Made by a program: the position numbers and the translations under genes
The notes under the pieces: model-generated
Seen by the model: the letters and a program-made list of their open reading frames with translations, nothing else
The model's database searches: none
What the model was told of the DNA's origin: nothing
In this document: one piece after another, positions 44,701-53,800 of the stretch
Layout: each line of letters begins with the position of its first letter
Numbering within the stretch: position 1 is the stretch's first letter
From: Pratylenchus scribneri
Taxonomy: Eukaryota > Nematoda > Chromadorea > Rhabditida > Pratylenchidae
Direction of reading: 5' to 3'
NCBI GenBank assembly: GCA_030063045.1
Contig: JAQSEB010000084.1
Span: 62,001 to 126,000 of the forward strand
Length of the DNA: 64,000 bases

Positions 44701-46848
44701 TTTTTCCCTTATTGGCCATTCAATCACATATCGGCCTTCTTTGTCCCTTTGGACTGTATTCAAAAAATGTTTGTGAGCAAAAATATCATTTTCATTTTTC
44801 TTAATTTCATTTATTCCACATTCTTCAATTTCCCAAAATTTTTCTTGTTCAATCATTTGGCAAATAATAGGTTCAGTTTCTGTTTTCCAAATGTGGCTTT
44901 TTCCAGTTAAAATTTTGCCAATTTTAGTTTCCAAAATTGAAAATCCAGATTTTGTTTTAGGCAGCCCAACAATTTCCGAATAAAAGTCCGACCCAATCAA
45001 AATTTCAGGCATAACCTCCAAAATATTTTCTTCATTGGTTATATCATCCTTCAAGAAATGTTTGAATGTTTTTGGGTCAGCCATTTTCAATCTTTCGACC
45101 ATTTGCCTTTTTTCAACACCTCTTGCAACAATATTTATCGCCTCATTATTTTGGGACAAAATTTGAAATATATAAATTGGAGAATTTATTATAATTGTTT
45201 TATTGAATAATCCGCTTCCACGGAATTGTTTTTCTCCAATTATATGCAAATCCAATTTTTTTGCAAGCACATTTAATATGAGGCTGATTTCACATCCGGA
45301 ATCCAAAAAAATTGCCGCTTCCGATTTTTGGCCCATTGCATATGGATTGCGGACGGGGGCCAAGGCGACCTGCATTAATGTAATTTCTTTTTCTTTCTTC
45401 TTTTTTCCAATTAAATTATTCATTAGGACTTTATCCAGGCTTTTATTCTCATTTTCCTCATTAATTTCTGTGGCCATACACATTTTTTCATTCTTAATTT
45501 TATTGTATTCTTTATAGTTTTTCTTTTCATCAGCCGCTTTTTTGGCTTTTTGGCGGCAAAAAGCTGAATTATGGCCATCTTTTTTGCATGTAAAACATTT
45601 AACATTCTTTTTGCATTCTTTTGAAATGTGGCCTTTTCCCAAACATTTCAAACAAATTTTTAGTTCTTTTGCTTTGGCCAATCTTTCGTCATTTGTTTTA
45701 AATTTGGGGCATTTATCCTCCCAATGTTCGTCGCCACAAAATTTACAATTTCTTTTTTGCATATTTGCTATTGTTTTATTTTCATACTTATTTGGGCCTT
45801 TCCATTGACCCTTTTTGAATCCATTGTATTTGTCATATTTTTCATATTTGCCATATTTCTTTTCATATTTTTCATTTCCAAAATCAAATTCCCTGTGAAT
45901 TCTGTAGATGTCTTCCTCTAGCTTTAGGTATTCATCCAAAAAATCCATCATGGCTTTAATTCCCAAATTTGGGGTACTTTTCTTCTTTTCGTATATTTTT
46001 CGTAATATGTTTTGGGGGTATTTTGATTCCACTTCGAAAATTAATTGGGCGTTTTCAATGTTTTCCCCCACGTTTTCTAATTGATTCAAAATTGCTCGCA
46101 CTTCTCTGTGCGTTTTCTTTATTTCGGGCATAAAATTGTTTGCCTTTTTCAATTTTCTTAAACCGCTGTGTAGGCTATTTTTTATGTTTTGAGTATCACC
46201 AAATTGTTTTTTCAAAATTTTCAAAACGGTTTTATAATTTTTTGCCTCTAGCGGATAGGTTTCTACAATTTCCAATGGCTCGCCCTTTAGGGCACTTTTC
46301 AGATACTGCATTTTCCGCTTGTCCGGGATATCCTGGTCATCCACGGCAGCAGTGAATTCCTCGAAAAACGAATTCCAATTTTTCAATTCACCCGAAAATT
46401 CTGGCAATTTAATTTCTGGCAGTTTTACATTAATATTTTCACGAATTGCCATTCGGCTAATGTCCAAAATTTCATTTGAGGCCGATGGCAACATATTATC
46501 GAAAAATCTTTTATTTTTCTCCAAAACATCGATTACGCCTCTGGCTTTATTCATAATTGTCAAAAATCCGGAAACCCCGGTTGCCAGTCCTTTATAAGTT
46601 GCCAATTCCCCTTCTTTTCTTTCCTGGTCTAACGTTTCCAAAAAATTTCCATAATTTCTGTTTTCCTCATCCAAATCCTTTATGGCATTTTTTAATTTTC
46701 CCATTTGTTCAATGCATTTTTCTTTTAATTTCTTTGCCCCATCAATATCGTCCTCACCGATTTTAAAGTCTATTTCGTTCGTTTCCATTACGATTGTATT
46801 GAGCCGGTCGCGCAGCAATTTGACGGTGATTTGCAGGACGTCCGCCAT
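38704..46848 (-). CDS. BEL/Pao Gag-Pol-Env polyprotein (2714 codons, env truncated by TAG)
   Basis: Single frame from ATG 46848. Gag core residues about 145-320 (FSGELKNWNSFFEEF). Three zinc knuckles: C368-C380, C399-C412, C418-C431. Aspartic protease LDSG at D516. RT: D833 in CDVKSAFHQ, MPFGI at 876-880, and YADN at 911-914 where YxDD is usual. RNase H: D1077, E1121, D1151, D1197. Integrase: H1374, H1379, C1409, C1412, then D1445, D1508, E1549; DUF5641-like tail to about 1740. An acidic and Cys-rich linker (1770-1985) has another knuckle C1972-C1984, then a coiled coil (about 2005-2050). Envelope: hydrophobic leader 2097-2118, Cys-rich Gn-like ectodomain, membrane span about 2426-2458, basic tail with RKRR (2480-2483), second hydrophobic leader 2527-2546, then a phlebovirus-Gc-like domain with GGWGVGCF and CLFYR (about 2669-2686). 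It ends at TAG 38704-38706 inside Gc. Confidence 0.95.
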   Translation of the reverse strand: MADVLQITVKLLRDRLNTIVMETNEIDFKIGEDDIDGAKKLKEKCIEQMGKLKNAIKDLDEENRNYGNFLETLDQERKEGELATYKGLATGVSGFLTIMNKARGVIDVLEKNKRFFDNMLPSASNEILDISRMAIRENINVKLPEIKLPEFSGELKNWNSFFEEFTAAVDDQDIPDKRKMQYLKSALKGEPLEIVETYPLEAKNYKTVLKILKKQFGDTQNIKNSLHSGLRKLKKANNFMPEIKKTHREVRAILNQLENVGENIENAQLIFEVESKYPQNILRKIYEKKKSTPNLGIKAMMDFLDEYLKLEEDIYRIHREFDFGNEKYEKKYGKYEKYDKYNGFKKGQWKGPNKYENKTIANMQKRNCKFCGDEHWEDKCPKFKTNDERLAKAKELKICLKCLGKGHISKECKKNVKCFTCKKDGHNSAFCRQKAKKAADEKKNYKEYNKIKNEKMCMATEINEENENKSLDKVLMNNLIGKKKKEKEITLMQVALAPVRNPYAMGQKSEAAIFLDSGCEISLILNVLAKKLDLHIIGEKQFRGSGLFNKTIIINSPIYIFQILSQNNEAINIVARGVEKRQMVERLKMADPKTFKHFLKDDITNEENILEVMPEILIGSDFYSEIVGLPKTKSGFSILETKIGKILTGKSHIWKTETEPIICQMIEQEKFWEIEECGINEIKKNENDIFAHKHFLNTVQRDKEGRYVIEWPIREKPSQLSNNFWICLKRLQSVWNKLNKNGLLEKYCAPFDEQMEKGIIEKCKDNSGIIIYIPHHCVINEEKGKIRPVFDFSCKTPEGISVNDFILRGRVMLADICGMILRFRNFPIAIFCDVKSAFHQIKVKENQRNLARFLWFKDPKKPPALDNIEEMRFTCMPFGIIAAPSLLGEVTDYHLANYGTEFAEKLRKGIYADNPGFGASNTMEAIEKCHEIIKIFGDAKMKLHEFVSNDKLVMEKFGDKESKNPIKILGIGWDVEKDAIIIEIKEIKNEIKWTKRKVAKGTAKTFDPPGLTIPANLPRKIFFQSLWKENKYGWDDQIDEAYLEEWKNIIGDSGKFLIRRRAVKNSDAEMELHIFVDASAKAYASVAYIVEKMNKMTNSSIVYAKGKLAPIKAKLTIPRLELMAAVSGCKMLEFIKKEIDLKIGNYYIWSDSKVVLSWILISNVDKLPKFVKNRVLELRKDMKIKWKYVPTDVNPADLASRGCSCAELKANSIWWEGPNFLKFDEMEWPKAPELIKNEKEWDKKLEEINMDMLVNEIIDIKIRNEWPKLVNISVATCKAIKIFGQKSKFETEFMSDLQNTKNAIEIRKLAEILLISQDQYKYPPSEKEMQNLFMEKSKYGIWTCPGRLGNSGQKAQIFISYESPLAEIICNEAHLRTLHSGLRQSLTELRKTFWIPMGRKKMKMTINKCFYCRKAKLEPIAFPKMPNLPEERAKISIPFTNCGMDYAGPFEVKNFKGEIMKIWIEIFTCMATRFTHLELIPDLTAKSCINALRRFIAEYGKPKYLISDNGTQYRLTYKVVNEIEKKIELEKIRWTFIPSVSPWFGGFYEAMVKIMKKALKAAVGRKFLFFEELRTILPEVKLVMNTRPLTYVYENVEESLEILRPIDLMFPKRNEKIIDLDNLEIDEFKLKETQRDELIKNWKNANDMLNYFCKKWEKEYLNELKERADRHRQKIAKKNYLPQIGEIVLVHQENAPKFSWNLGKIVELIKSKDGLIRSAKVKCKGKILTRAIVLLYPLELRAHAEEEIEENKQNTKHPMKLRERKNVKNYKEYSDDEVLKFGAFVLEDPPSDSEEELWVINEENEDELQNENDSEIHECIYCAQMREEVANSSNSLTEDEEEIFYESEAESGSGVYWCTCPCAIGRGRSTPIECICKSSLKPCLCQPNKGKKKNKKCKERLEKIKKDSDDEPEPEPMELGSENLEEVVMCPLVFERSRPRQNPPDEYLEEGVFDISRPRQNSSRKQRPRRNCLFCGELHFERECKKFTPNEKIEFCVKKVGESDEKINNLKQLLENNNKELTAVKLEFMNVVEEIKKLENKLAKVEEEAGSAKWGMLRMKNELFSKESGLSDGDEYPRPKNKQKYKKNFPKKSKSSTVLAVASAILMIIFFLFNPICASPCAKNEINLKFRHLDECVSSGLIINEREDGSLCWTKIECNSTHLRKEFAAKGYCGPKCECPNWTDQCTFFDGPAIKNSTKKNEKTMEILRNLKPNYCSLEATEECNKVANWKEFNQIELFDGEKFLIKEINLEIEDVNKDGFECIGEGLSTGSPKYCAEHTCSEKGTKFCYFPRKELSFLLTSDGRIPIKAWGKTKLKVFDFKTKKLECPCQLECINEGIQLKSEIKLGGIEVCSGECIYIAHPEKIENITMPQEKIISGFEAIGKFFKEGEMIKEMGIKCKARDICEIIACRICWSYLKNPHCFPEFAMFLFGILFYFALNTIYIVGKIIIWILKLFNIIGRAKINCVLWTAKTIRKLTRKRRNAENENLIDEFPLEEVPVEEERESWASRISPLNPNNCSPVGTKYAVFAIILFVFLFGITNGLTTLTANEENCIIKKNGERNCLFDHVLEIALTAEEQEIQIMMTDNRGKIAGGIQLNVPRVNLICPKNFKFFSRTVNIEVTSAKSCDDAGSCKNQKCSKLKMDEKIKELKIGNDYPGITQCMETPGGWGVGCFYFTPACLFYRIYMTPAEKDILEIFNCPTIWERSLKLNV

Positions 46849-47302
46849 AGCCTCGTCTCACAAATGGCCGATTACGTCGATGTTGCTGATTGTTGCTGGG
46901 TTGTTGCCGATCAAAATGATGGGGACGTTGATTTGGACGCTGCTGCCGACTTTGCTGCTGTTGATGAGGTCGATAGATAGCCTGGGGTTGTCGTTGAAAA
47001 TTTGCGTTCCAAAAGACCCTTGGTTGAAATTGGGGTCTAGGCCAAAAAGGTTGATGCGCAGGAATTTGGGGGACAGGCACTTGGATTACGACTGGCTGGA
47101 TTTGAGGCACCGGTGCTTGTTGTTGAATTGGCGGAGATTGGCGTCGGTCTCTGTTGTTATTTGGCCGCCGATTTGCAATTCTCCGACTCCTTTCGATCAA
47201 AATTTGGGCCGGTGCTGATCGTCGATGAGCCGGTCGATCGTGTCGCCCTCTGTTGTCGGGTGATCGTTCGATTCGAGGCCTCCTTGATGAGACACGTTCC
47301 AC
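46763..47302 (-). CDS. Leader ORF: Arg/Gln/Pro-rich low-complexity protein upstream of gag
   Basis: A 179-codon open stretch between the primer site and gag, in a different frame from gag and overlapping its first 86 bases. It is strongly basic and disordered-looking (QQQQSRQQRPNQRP), like an RNA-binding tail. It contains no ATG: the first listed codon is GTG and the open frame starts after a TAA about 80 bases further upstream. Expression would need a non-AUG start, splicing, or frameshifting into gag. It may be a chance consequence of biased composition. Confidence 0.35.
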   Translation of the reverse strand: MERVSSRRPRIERSPDNRGRHDRPAHRRSAPAQILIERSRRIANRRPNNNRDRRQSPPIQQQAPVPQIQPVVIQVPVPQIPAHQPFWPRPQFQPRVFWNANFQRQPQAIYRPHQQQQSRQQRPNQRPHHFDRQQPSNNQQHRRNRPFVRRGYGGRPANHRQIAARPAQYNRNGNERNRL

Positions 47303-47436
47303 TCGATTGAAAATTGAGGAAGACAGTTTTGCCTTAGGCAGGGGAATTCAAAATTATTTTAATTTACGACCAAAACCAAAGTTTTTTGCCCCAATGGCAA
47401 ACCAGATTATTGCCCCAATGGCTCGAAGATTTTCCA

Positions 47437-47453
47437 AATTGGTCGTGGCACCA
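47437..47453 (-). other. Primer binding site candidate
   Basis: On the minus strand TGGTGCCACGACCAATT starts three bases after the 5' LTR. TGG pairs with the tRNA 3' CCA, and the rest would pair with an acceptor stem ending in TCGTGGCA. The tRNA species was not assigned. Confidence 0.6.
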
Positions 47454-47456
47454 CTT

Positions 47457-47822
47457 TGTTGAATCCCAATTGACTCAACAATAATCCAAATTACTCTTTT
47501 TACTGAGTCCAATAAAATTATATTTTATCCAAGCAATTTATTTGTGAATGAATTCTTTACTTTTTGTGAATGATCAGTGGGAATGGTAATAATGGGGGAA
47601 CAAGCCAAACATTAAATAAAACTACAATGACTAAGCTTTTGGGCGCCAAAAACGAGCACAAAATGCGTTGGTTTTGGCCAATGACAAAGCAAAATTTGGG
47701 AATTGGGATGGAAATAAATGTGAATGGAAAGGACAAACTAATAAATGGAAATTTAAACGTAAAAATCAAAAATGTAAAATGTCAATCATCAAACAATCTT
47801 TGAATGAACATCGGCCACGACA
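47457..47822 (-). repeat. 5' LTR (366 bp)
   Basis: Same sequence as 37367-37732 apart from one base. In minus-strand order it is the promoter-bearing LTR. AATAAA lies at 47537-47542 (reverse complement). It is flanked on the outside by GATAG and the satellite. Confidence 0.95.
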
Positions 47823-50800
47823 GATAGGGTGAACAAGGTGATCGAGTAAGATGCAGGTGGATAGGGTGAAGTTGGTGATAAAGGAAAATGCTGGTGGATA
47901 GGGTGAACTAGGTGATTAAGGAAAATGCAGGTGGGTAGGGTGAACTAGGTGATTAAGGAAAATGCTGGAGGATAGGGTGAACTAGGTGATCGAGTAAGAT
48001 GCAGGTGGATAGGGTGAACTAGGTGATAAAGGAAAATGCTGGTGGATAGGGTGAACTAGGTGATTAAGGAAAATGCAGGTGGGTAGGGTGAACTAGGTGA
48101 TTAAGGAAAATGCAGGTAGGTTAGGGTGAACTAGGTGATCGAGTAAGATGCAGGTGGATAGGGTGAACTAGGTGATTAAGGAAAATGCTGGTGGATAGGG
48201 TGAACTAGATGATTAAGGAAAATGCAGGTGGGTAGGGTGAACTAGGTGATTAAGGAAAATGCAGGTAGGTTAGGGTGAACTAGGTGATCGAGTAAGATGC
48301 AGGTGGATAGGGTGAACAAGGTGATTAAGGAAAATGCTGGTGGATAGGGTGAACTAGGTGATTAAGGAAAATGCAGGTGGGTAAGATGAACTAGGTGATT
48401 AAGGAAAATGCTGGTGGGTAGGGTGAACTAGGTGATTAAGGAAAATGCAGGTGGGTAGGGTGAACTAGGTGATCGAGTAAGATGCAGGTGGATAGGGTGA
48501 ACTAGGTGATTAAGGAAAATTCTGGTGGATAGGGTGAACTAAGTGATTAAGGAAAATGCTGGTGGATAGGGTGAACTTGGTGATTAAGGAAAATGCTGGT
48601 GGATAGGGTGAACTAGGTGATTAAGGAAAATGCAGGTGGGTAGGGTGAACTAGGTGATTAAGGAAAATGCAGGTGGGTAAGGTGAACTAGGTGATTAAGG
48701 AAAATGCTGGTGGATAGGGTGAACTAGGTGATTAAGGAAAATGCTGGTGGATAGGGTGAACTAGGTGATTAAGGAAAATGCTGGTGGATAGGGTGAACTT
48801 GGTGATTAAGGAAAATGCTGGTGGATAGGGTGAACTAGGTGATTAAGGAAAATGCTGGTGGGTAGGGTGAACTAGGTGATTAAGGAAAATGCTGGTGGGT
48901 AGGGTGAACTAGGTGATTAAGGAAAATGCTGGTGGGTAGGGTGAACTAGGTGATTAAGGAAAATGCTGGTGGATAGGGTGAACTAGGTGATTAAGGAAAA
49001 TGCTGGTGGATAGGGTGAACTTGGTGATTAAGGAAAATGCTGGTGGATAGGGTGAACTAGGTGATTAAGGAAAATGCTGGTGGGTAGGGTGAACTAGGTG
49101 ATTAAGGAAAATGCAGGTGGGTAGGGTGAACTAGGTGATTAAGGAAAATGCAGGTGGGTAGGGTGAACTAGGTGATTAAGGAAAATGCAGGTGGGTAGGG
49201 TGAACTAGGTGATTAAGGAAAATGCTGGTGGATAGGGTGAACTAGGTGATTAAGGAAAATGCAGGTGGGTAGGGTGAACTAGGTGATTAAGGAAAATGCT
49301 GGTGGATAGGGTGAACTAGGTGATTAAGGAAAATGCTGGTGGGTAGGGTGAACTAGGTGATTAAGGAAAATGCTGGTGGGTAGGGTGAACTAGGTGATTA
49401 AGGAAAATGCTGGTGGATAGGGTGAACTAGGTGATTAAGGAAAATGCTGGTGGATAGGGTGAACTTGGTGATTAAGGAAAATGCTGGTGGATAGGGTGAA
49501 CTAGGTGATTAAGGAAAATGCTGGTGGGTAGGGTGAACTAGGTGATTAAGGAAAATGCAGGTGGGTAGGGTGAACTAGGTGATTAAGGAAAATGCAGGTG
49601 GGTAGGGTGAACTAGGTGATTAAGGAAAATGCAGGTGGGTAGGGTGAACTAGGTGATTAAGGAAAATGCTGGTGGATAGGGTGAACTAGGTGATTAAGGA
49701 AAATGCAGGTGGGTAGGGTGAACTAGGTGATTAAGGAAAATGCTGGTGGATAGGGTGAACTAGGTGATTAAGGAAAATGCTGGTGGGTAGGGTGAACTAG
49801 GTGATTAAGGAAAATGCTGGTGGATAGGGTGAACTAGGTGATTAAGGAAAATGCTGGTGGGTAGGGTGAACTTGGTGATTAAGGAAAATGCAGGTGGGTA
49901 AGGTGAACTAGGTGATTAAGGAAAATGCTGGTGGATAGGGTGAACTAGGTGATTAAGGAAAATGCTGGTGGGTAGGGTGAATTAGGTGATTAAGGAAAAT
50001 GCAGGTGGGTAGGGTGAACTAAGTGATTAAGGAAAATGCTGGTGAATAGGGTGAACTAGGTGATTAAGGAAAATGCTGGTGGATAGGGTGAACTTGGTGA
50101 TTAAGGAAAATGCTGGTGGATAGGGTGAACTAGGTGATTAAGGAAAATGCTGGTGGGTAGGGTGAACTAGGTGATTAAGGAAAATGCTGGTGGGTAGGGT
50201 GAACTAGGTGATTAAGGAAAATGCTGGTGGGTAGGGTGAACTAGGTGATTAAGGAAAATGCTGGTGGGTAGGGTGAACTAGGTGATTAAGGAAAATGCAG
50301 GTGGGTAGGGTGAACTAGGTGATTAAGGAAAATGCTGGTGGATAGGGTAAACTAGGTGATCGAGTAAGATGCAGGTGGATAGGGTGAAGTTGGTGATTAA
50401 GGAAAATGCAGGTGGATTGGGTGAACTAGGTGATCGAGTAAGATGCAGGTGGGTAGGGTGAACTAAGTGATTAAGGAAAATGCTGGTGGATAGGGTGAAC
50501 AAGGTGATCGAGTAAGATGCAGGTGGATAGGGTGAAGTTGGTGATAAAGGAAAATGCTGGTGGATAGGGTGAACTAGGTGATTAAGGAAAATGCAGGTGG
50601 GTAGGGTGAACTAGGTGATTAAGGAAAATGCTGGAGGATAGGGTGAACTAGGTGATCGAGTAAGATGCAGGTGGATAGGGTGAACTAGGTGATAAAGGAA
50701 AATGCTGGTGGATAGGGTGAACTAGGTGATTAAGGAAAATGCAGGTGGGTAGGGTGAACTAGGTGATTAAGGAAAATGCTGGAGGATAGGGTGAACTAGG

Positions 50801-53800
50801 TGATCGAGTAAGATGCAGGTGGATAGGGTGAACTAGGTGATAAAGGAAAATGCTGGTGGATAGGGTGAACTAGGTGATTAAGGAAAATGCAGGTGGGTAG
50901 GGTGAACTAGGTGATTAAGGAAAATGCAGGTAGGTTAGGGTGAACTAGGTGATCGAGTAAGATGCAGGTGGATAGGGTGAACTAGGTGATTAAGGAAAAT
51001 GCTGGTGGATAGGGTGAACTAGATGATTAAAGAAAATGCAGGTGGGTAGGGTGAACTAGGTGATTAAGGAAAATGCAGGTAGGTTAGGGTGAACTAGGTG
51101 ATCGAGTAAGATGCAGGTGGATAGGGTGAACAAGGTGATTAAGGAAAATGCTGGTGGATAGGGTGAACTAGGTGATTAAGGAAAATGCAGGTGGGTAAGG
51201 TGAACTAGGTGATTAAGGAAAATGCTGGTGGGTAGGGTGAACTAGGTGATTAAGGAAAATGCAGGTGGGTAGGGTGAACTAGGTGATCGAGTAAGATGCA
51301 GGTGGATAGGGTGAACTAGGTGATTAAGGAAAATGCTGGTGGATAGGGTGAACTAGGTGATAAGGAAAATGCTGGTGGATAGGGTGAACTTGGTGATTAA
51401 GGAAAATGCTGGTGGATAGGGTGAACTAGGTGATTAAGGAAAATGCAGGTGGGTAGGGTGAACTAGGTGATTAAGGAAAATGCAGGTGGGTAAGGTGAAC
51501 TAGGTGATTAAGGAAAATGCTGGTGGATAGGGTGAACTAGGTGATTAAGGAAAATGCTGGTGGATAGGGTGTACTAGGTGATTAAGGAAAATGCTGGTGG
51601 ATAGGGTGAACTTGGTGATTAAGGAAAATGCTGGTGGATAGGGTGAACAAGGTGATTAAGGAAAATGCTGGTGGGTAGGGTGAACTAGGTGATTAAGGAA
51701 AATGCTGGTGGGTAGGGTGAACTAGGTGATAAAGGAAAATGCTGGTGGATAGGGTGAACTAGGTGATTAAGGAAAATGCTGGTGGATAGGGTGAACTTGG
51801 TGATTAAGGAAAATGCTGGTGGATAGGGTGAACTAGGTGATTAAGGAAAATGCTGGTGGGTAGGGTGAACTAGGTGATTAAGGAAAATGCTGGTGGGTAG
51901 GGTGAACTAGGTGATTAAGGAAAATGCTGGTGGATAGGGTGAACTTGGTGATTAAGGAAAATGCTGGTGGATAGGGTGAACTAGGTGATTAAGGAAAATG
52001 CTGGTGGGTAGGGTGAACTAGGTGATTAAGGAAAATGCTGTTGGATAGGGTGAACTAGGTGATAAAGGAAAATGCTGGTGGATAGTGTGAACTAGGTGAT
52101 TAAGGAAAATGCTGGTGGATAGGGTGAACTTGGTGATTAAGGAAAATGCTGGTGGATAGGGTGAACTAGGTGATTAAGGAAAATGCTGGTGGGTAGGGTG
52201 AACTAGGTGATTAAGGAAAATGCTGGTGGGTAGGGTGAACTAGGTGATTAAGGAAAATGCAGGTGGGTAGGGTGAACTAGGTGATTAAGGAAAATGCTGG
52301 TGGATAGGGTAAACTAGGTGATCGAGTAAGATGCAGGTGGATAGGGTGAAGTTGGTGATTAAGGAAAATGCAGGTGGATTGGGTGAACTAGGTGATCGAG
52401 TAAGATGCAGGTGGGTAGGGTGAACTAAGTGATTAAGGAAAATGCTGGTGGATAGGGTGAACAAGGTGATCGAGTAAGATGCAGGTGGATAGGGTGAAGT
52501 TGGTGATAAAGGAAAATGCAGGTGGGTAGGGTGAACTAGGTGATTAAGGAAAATGCTGGAGGATAGGGTGAACTAGGTGATCGAGTAAGATGCAGGTGGA
52601 TAGGGTGAACTAGGTGATAAAGGAAAATGCTGGTGGATAGGGTGAACTAGGTGATTAAGGAAAATGCAGGTGGGTAGGGTGAACTAGGTGATTAAGGAAA
52701 ATGCAGGTAGGTTAGGGTGAACTAGGTGATCGAGTAAGATGCAGGTGGATAGGGTGAACTAGGTGATTAAGGAAAATGCTGGTGGATAGGGTGAACTAGA
52801 TGATTAAGGAAAATGCAGGTGGGTAGGGTGAACTAGGTGATTAAGGAAAATGCAGGTAGGTTAGGGTGAACTAGGTGATCGAGTAAGATGCAGGTGGATA
52901 GGGTGAACAAGGTGATTAAGGAAAATGCTGGTGGATAGGGTGAACTAGGTGATTAAGGAAAATGCAGGTGGGTAAGGTGAACTAGGTGATTAAGGAAAAT
53001 GCTGGTGGGTAGGGTGAACTAGGTGATTAAGGAAAATGCTGGTGGGTAGGGTGAACTAGGTGATTAAGGAAAATGCTGGTGGATAGGGTGAACTAGGTGA
53101 TTAAGGAAAATGCTGGTGGATAGGGTGAACTTGGTGATTAAGGAAAATGCTGGTGGATAGGGTGAACTAGGTGATTAAGGAAAATGCTGGTGGGTAGGGT
53201 GAACTAGGTGATTAAGGAAAATGCAGGTGGGTAGGGTGAACTAGGTGATTAAGGAAAATGCAGGTGGGTAGGGTGAACTAGGTGATTAAGGAAAATGCAG
53301 GTGGGTAGGGTGAACTAGGTGATTAAGGAAAATGCTGGTGGATAGGGTGAACTAGGTGATTAAGGAAAATGCAGGTGGGTAGGGTGAACAAGGTGATCGA
53401 GTAAGATGCAGGTGGATAGGGTGAAGTTGGTGATAAAGGAAAATGCTGGTGGATAGGGTGAACTAGGTGATTAAGGAAAATGCTGGAGGATAGGGTGAAC
53501 TAGGTGATTAAGGAAAATGCTGGTGGATAGGGTGAACTAGGTGATTAAGGAAAATGCTGGTGGATAGGGTGAACTAGGTGATTAAGGAAAATGCTGGAGG
53601 ATAGGGTGAACTAGGTGATTAAGGAAAATGCTGGTGGATAGGGTGAACTAGGTGATTAAGGAAAATGCTGGTGGATAGGGTGAACTAGGTGATTAAGGAA
53701 AATGCTGGTGGGTAGGGTGAACTAGGTGATTAAGGAAAATGCTGGTGGGTAGGGTGAACTAGGTGATTAAGGAAAATGCTGGTGGGTAGGGTGAACTAGG

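Larger units (their letters stand above)
37367..47822 (-). mobile_element. Complete BEL/Pao LTR retrotransposon with envelope, inserted in the satellite
   Basis: 10,456 bp from LTR to LTR. It begins TGTCGTGG and ends GATTCAACA on the minus strand (TG...CA). The target duplication GATAG flanks both ends (37362-37366 and 47823-47827), fitting the 4-6 bp made by BEL integrases. Order: 5' LTR, primer site, leader ORF, gag, protease, RT, RNase H, integrase, envelope, 3' LTR. The two LTRs differ at one base (37552 A, 47642 T), so the insertion is recent. Known defects are one in-frame stop in env and an unusual RT motif; the rest is open. Confidence 0.95.

Noticed and set aside
46682..47218. 178-codon + strand ORF over the start of gag
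   Set aside because: Antisense to gag and the leader ORF; no motif.
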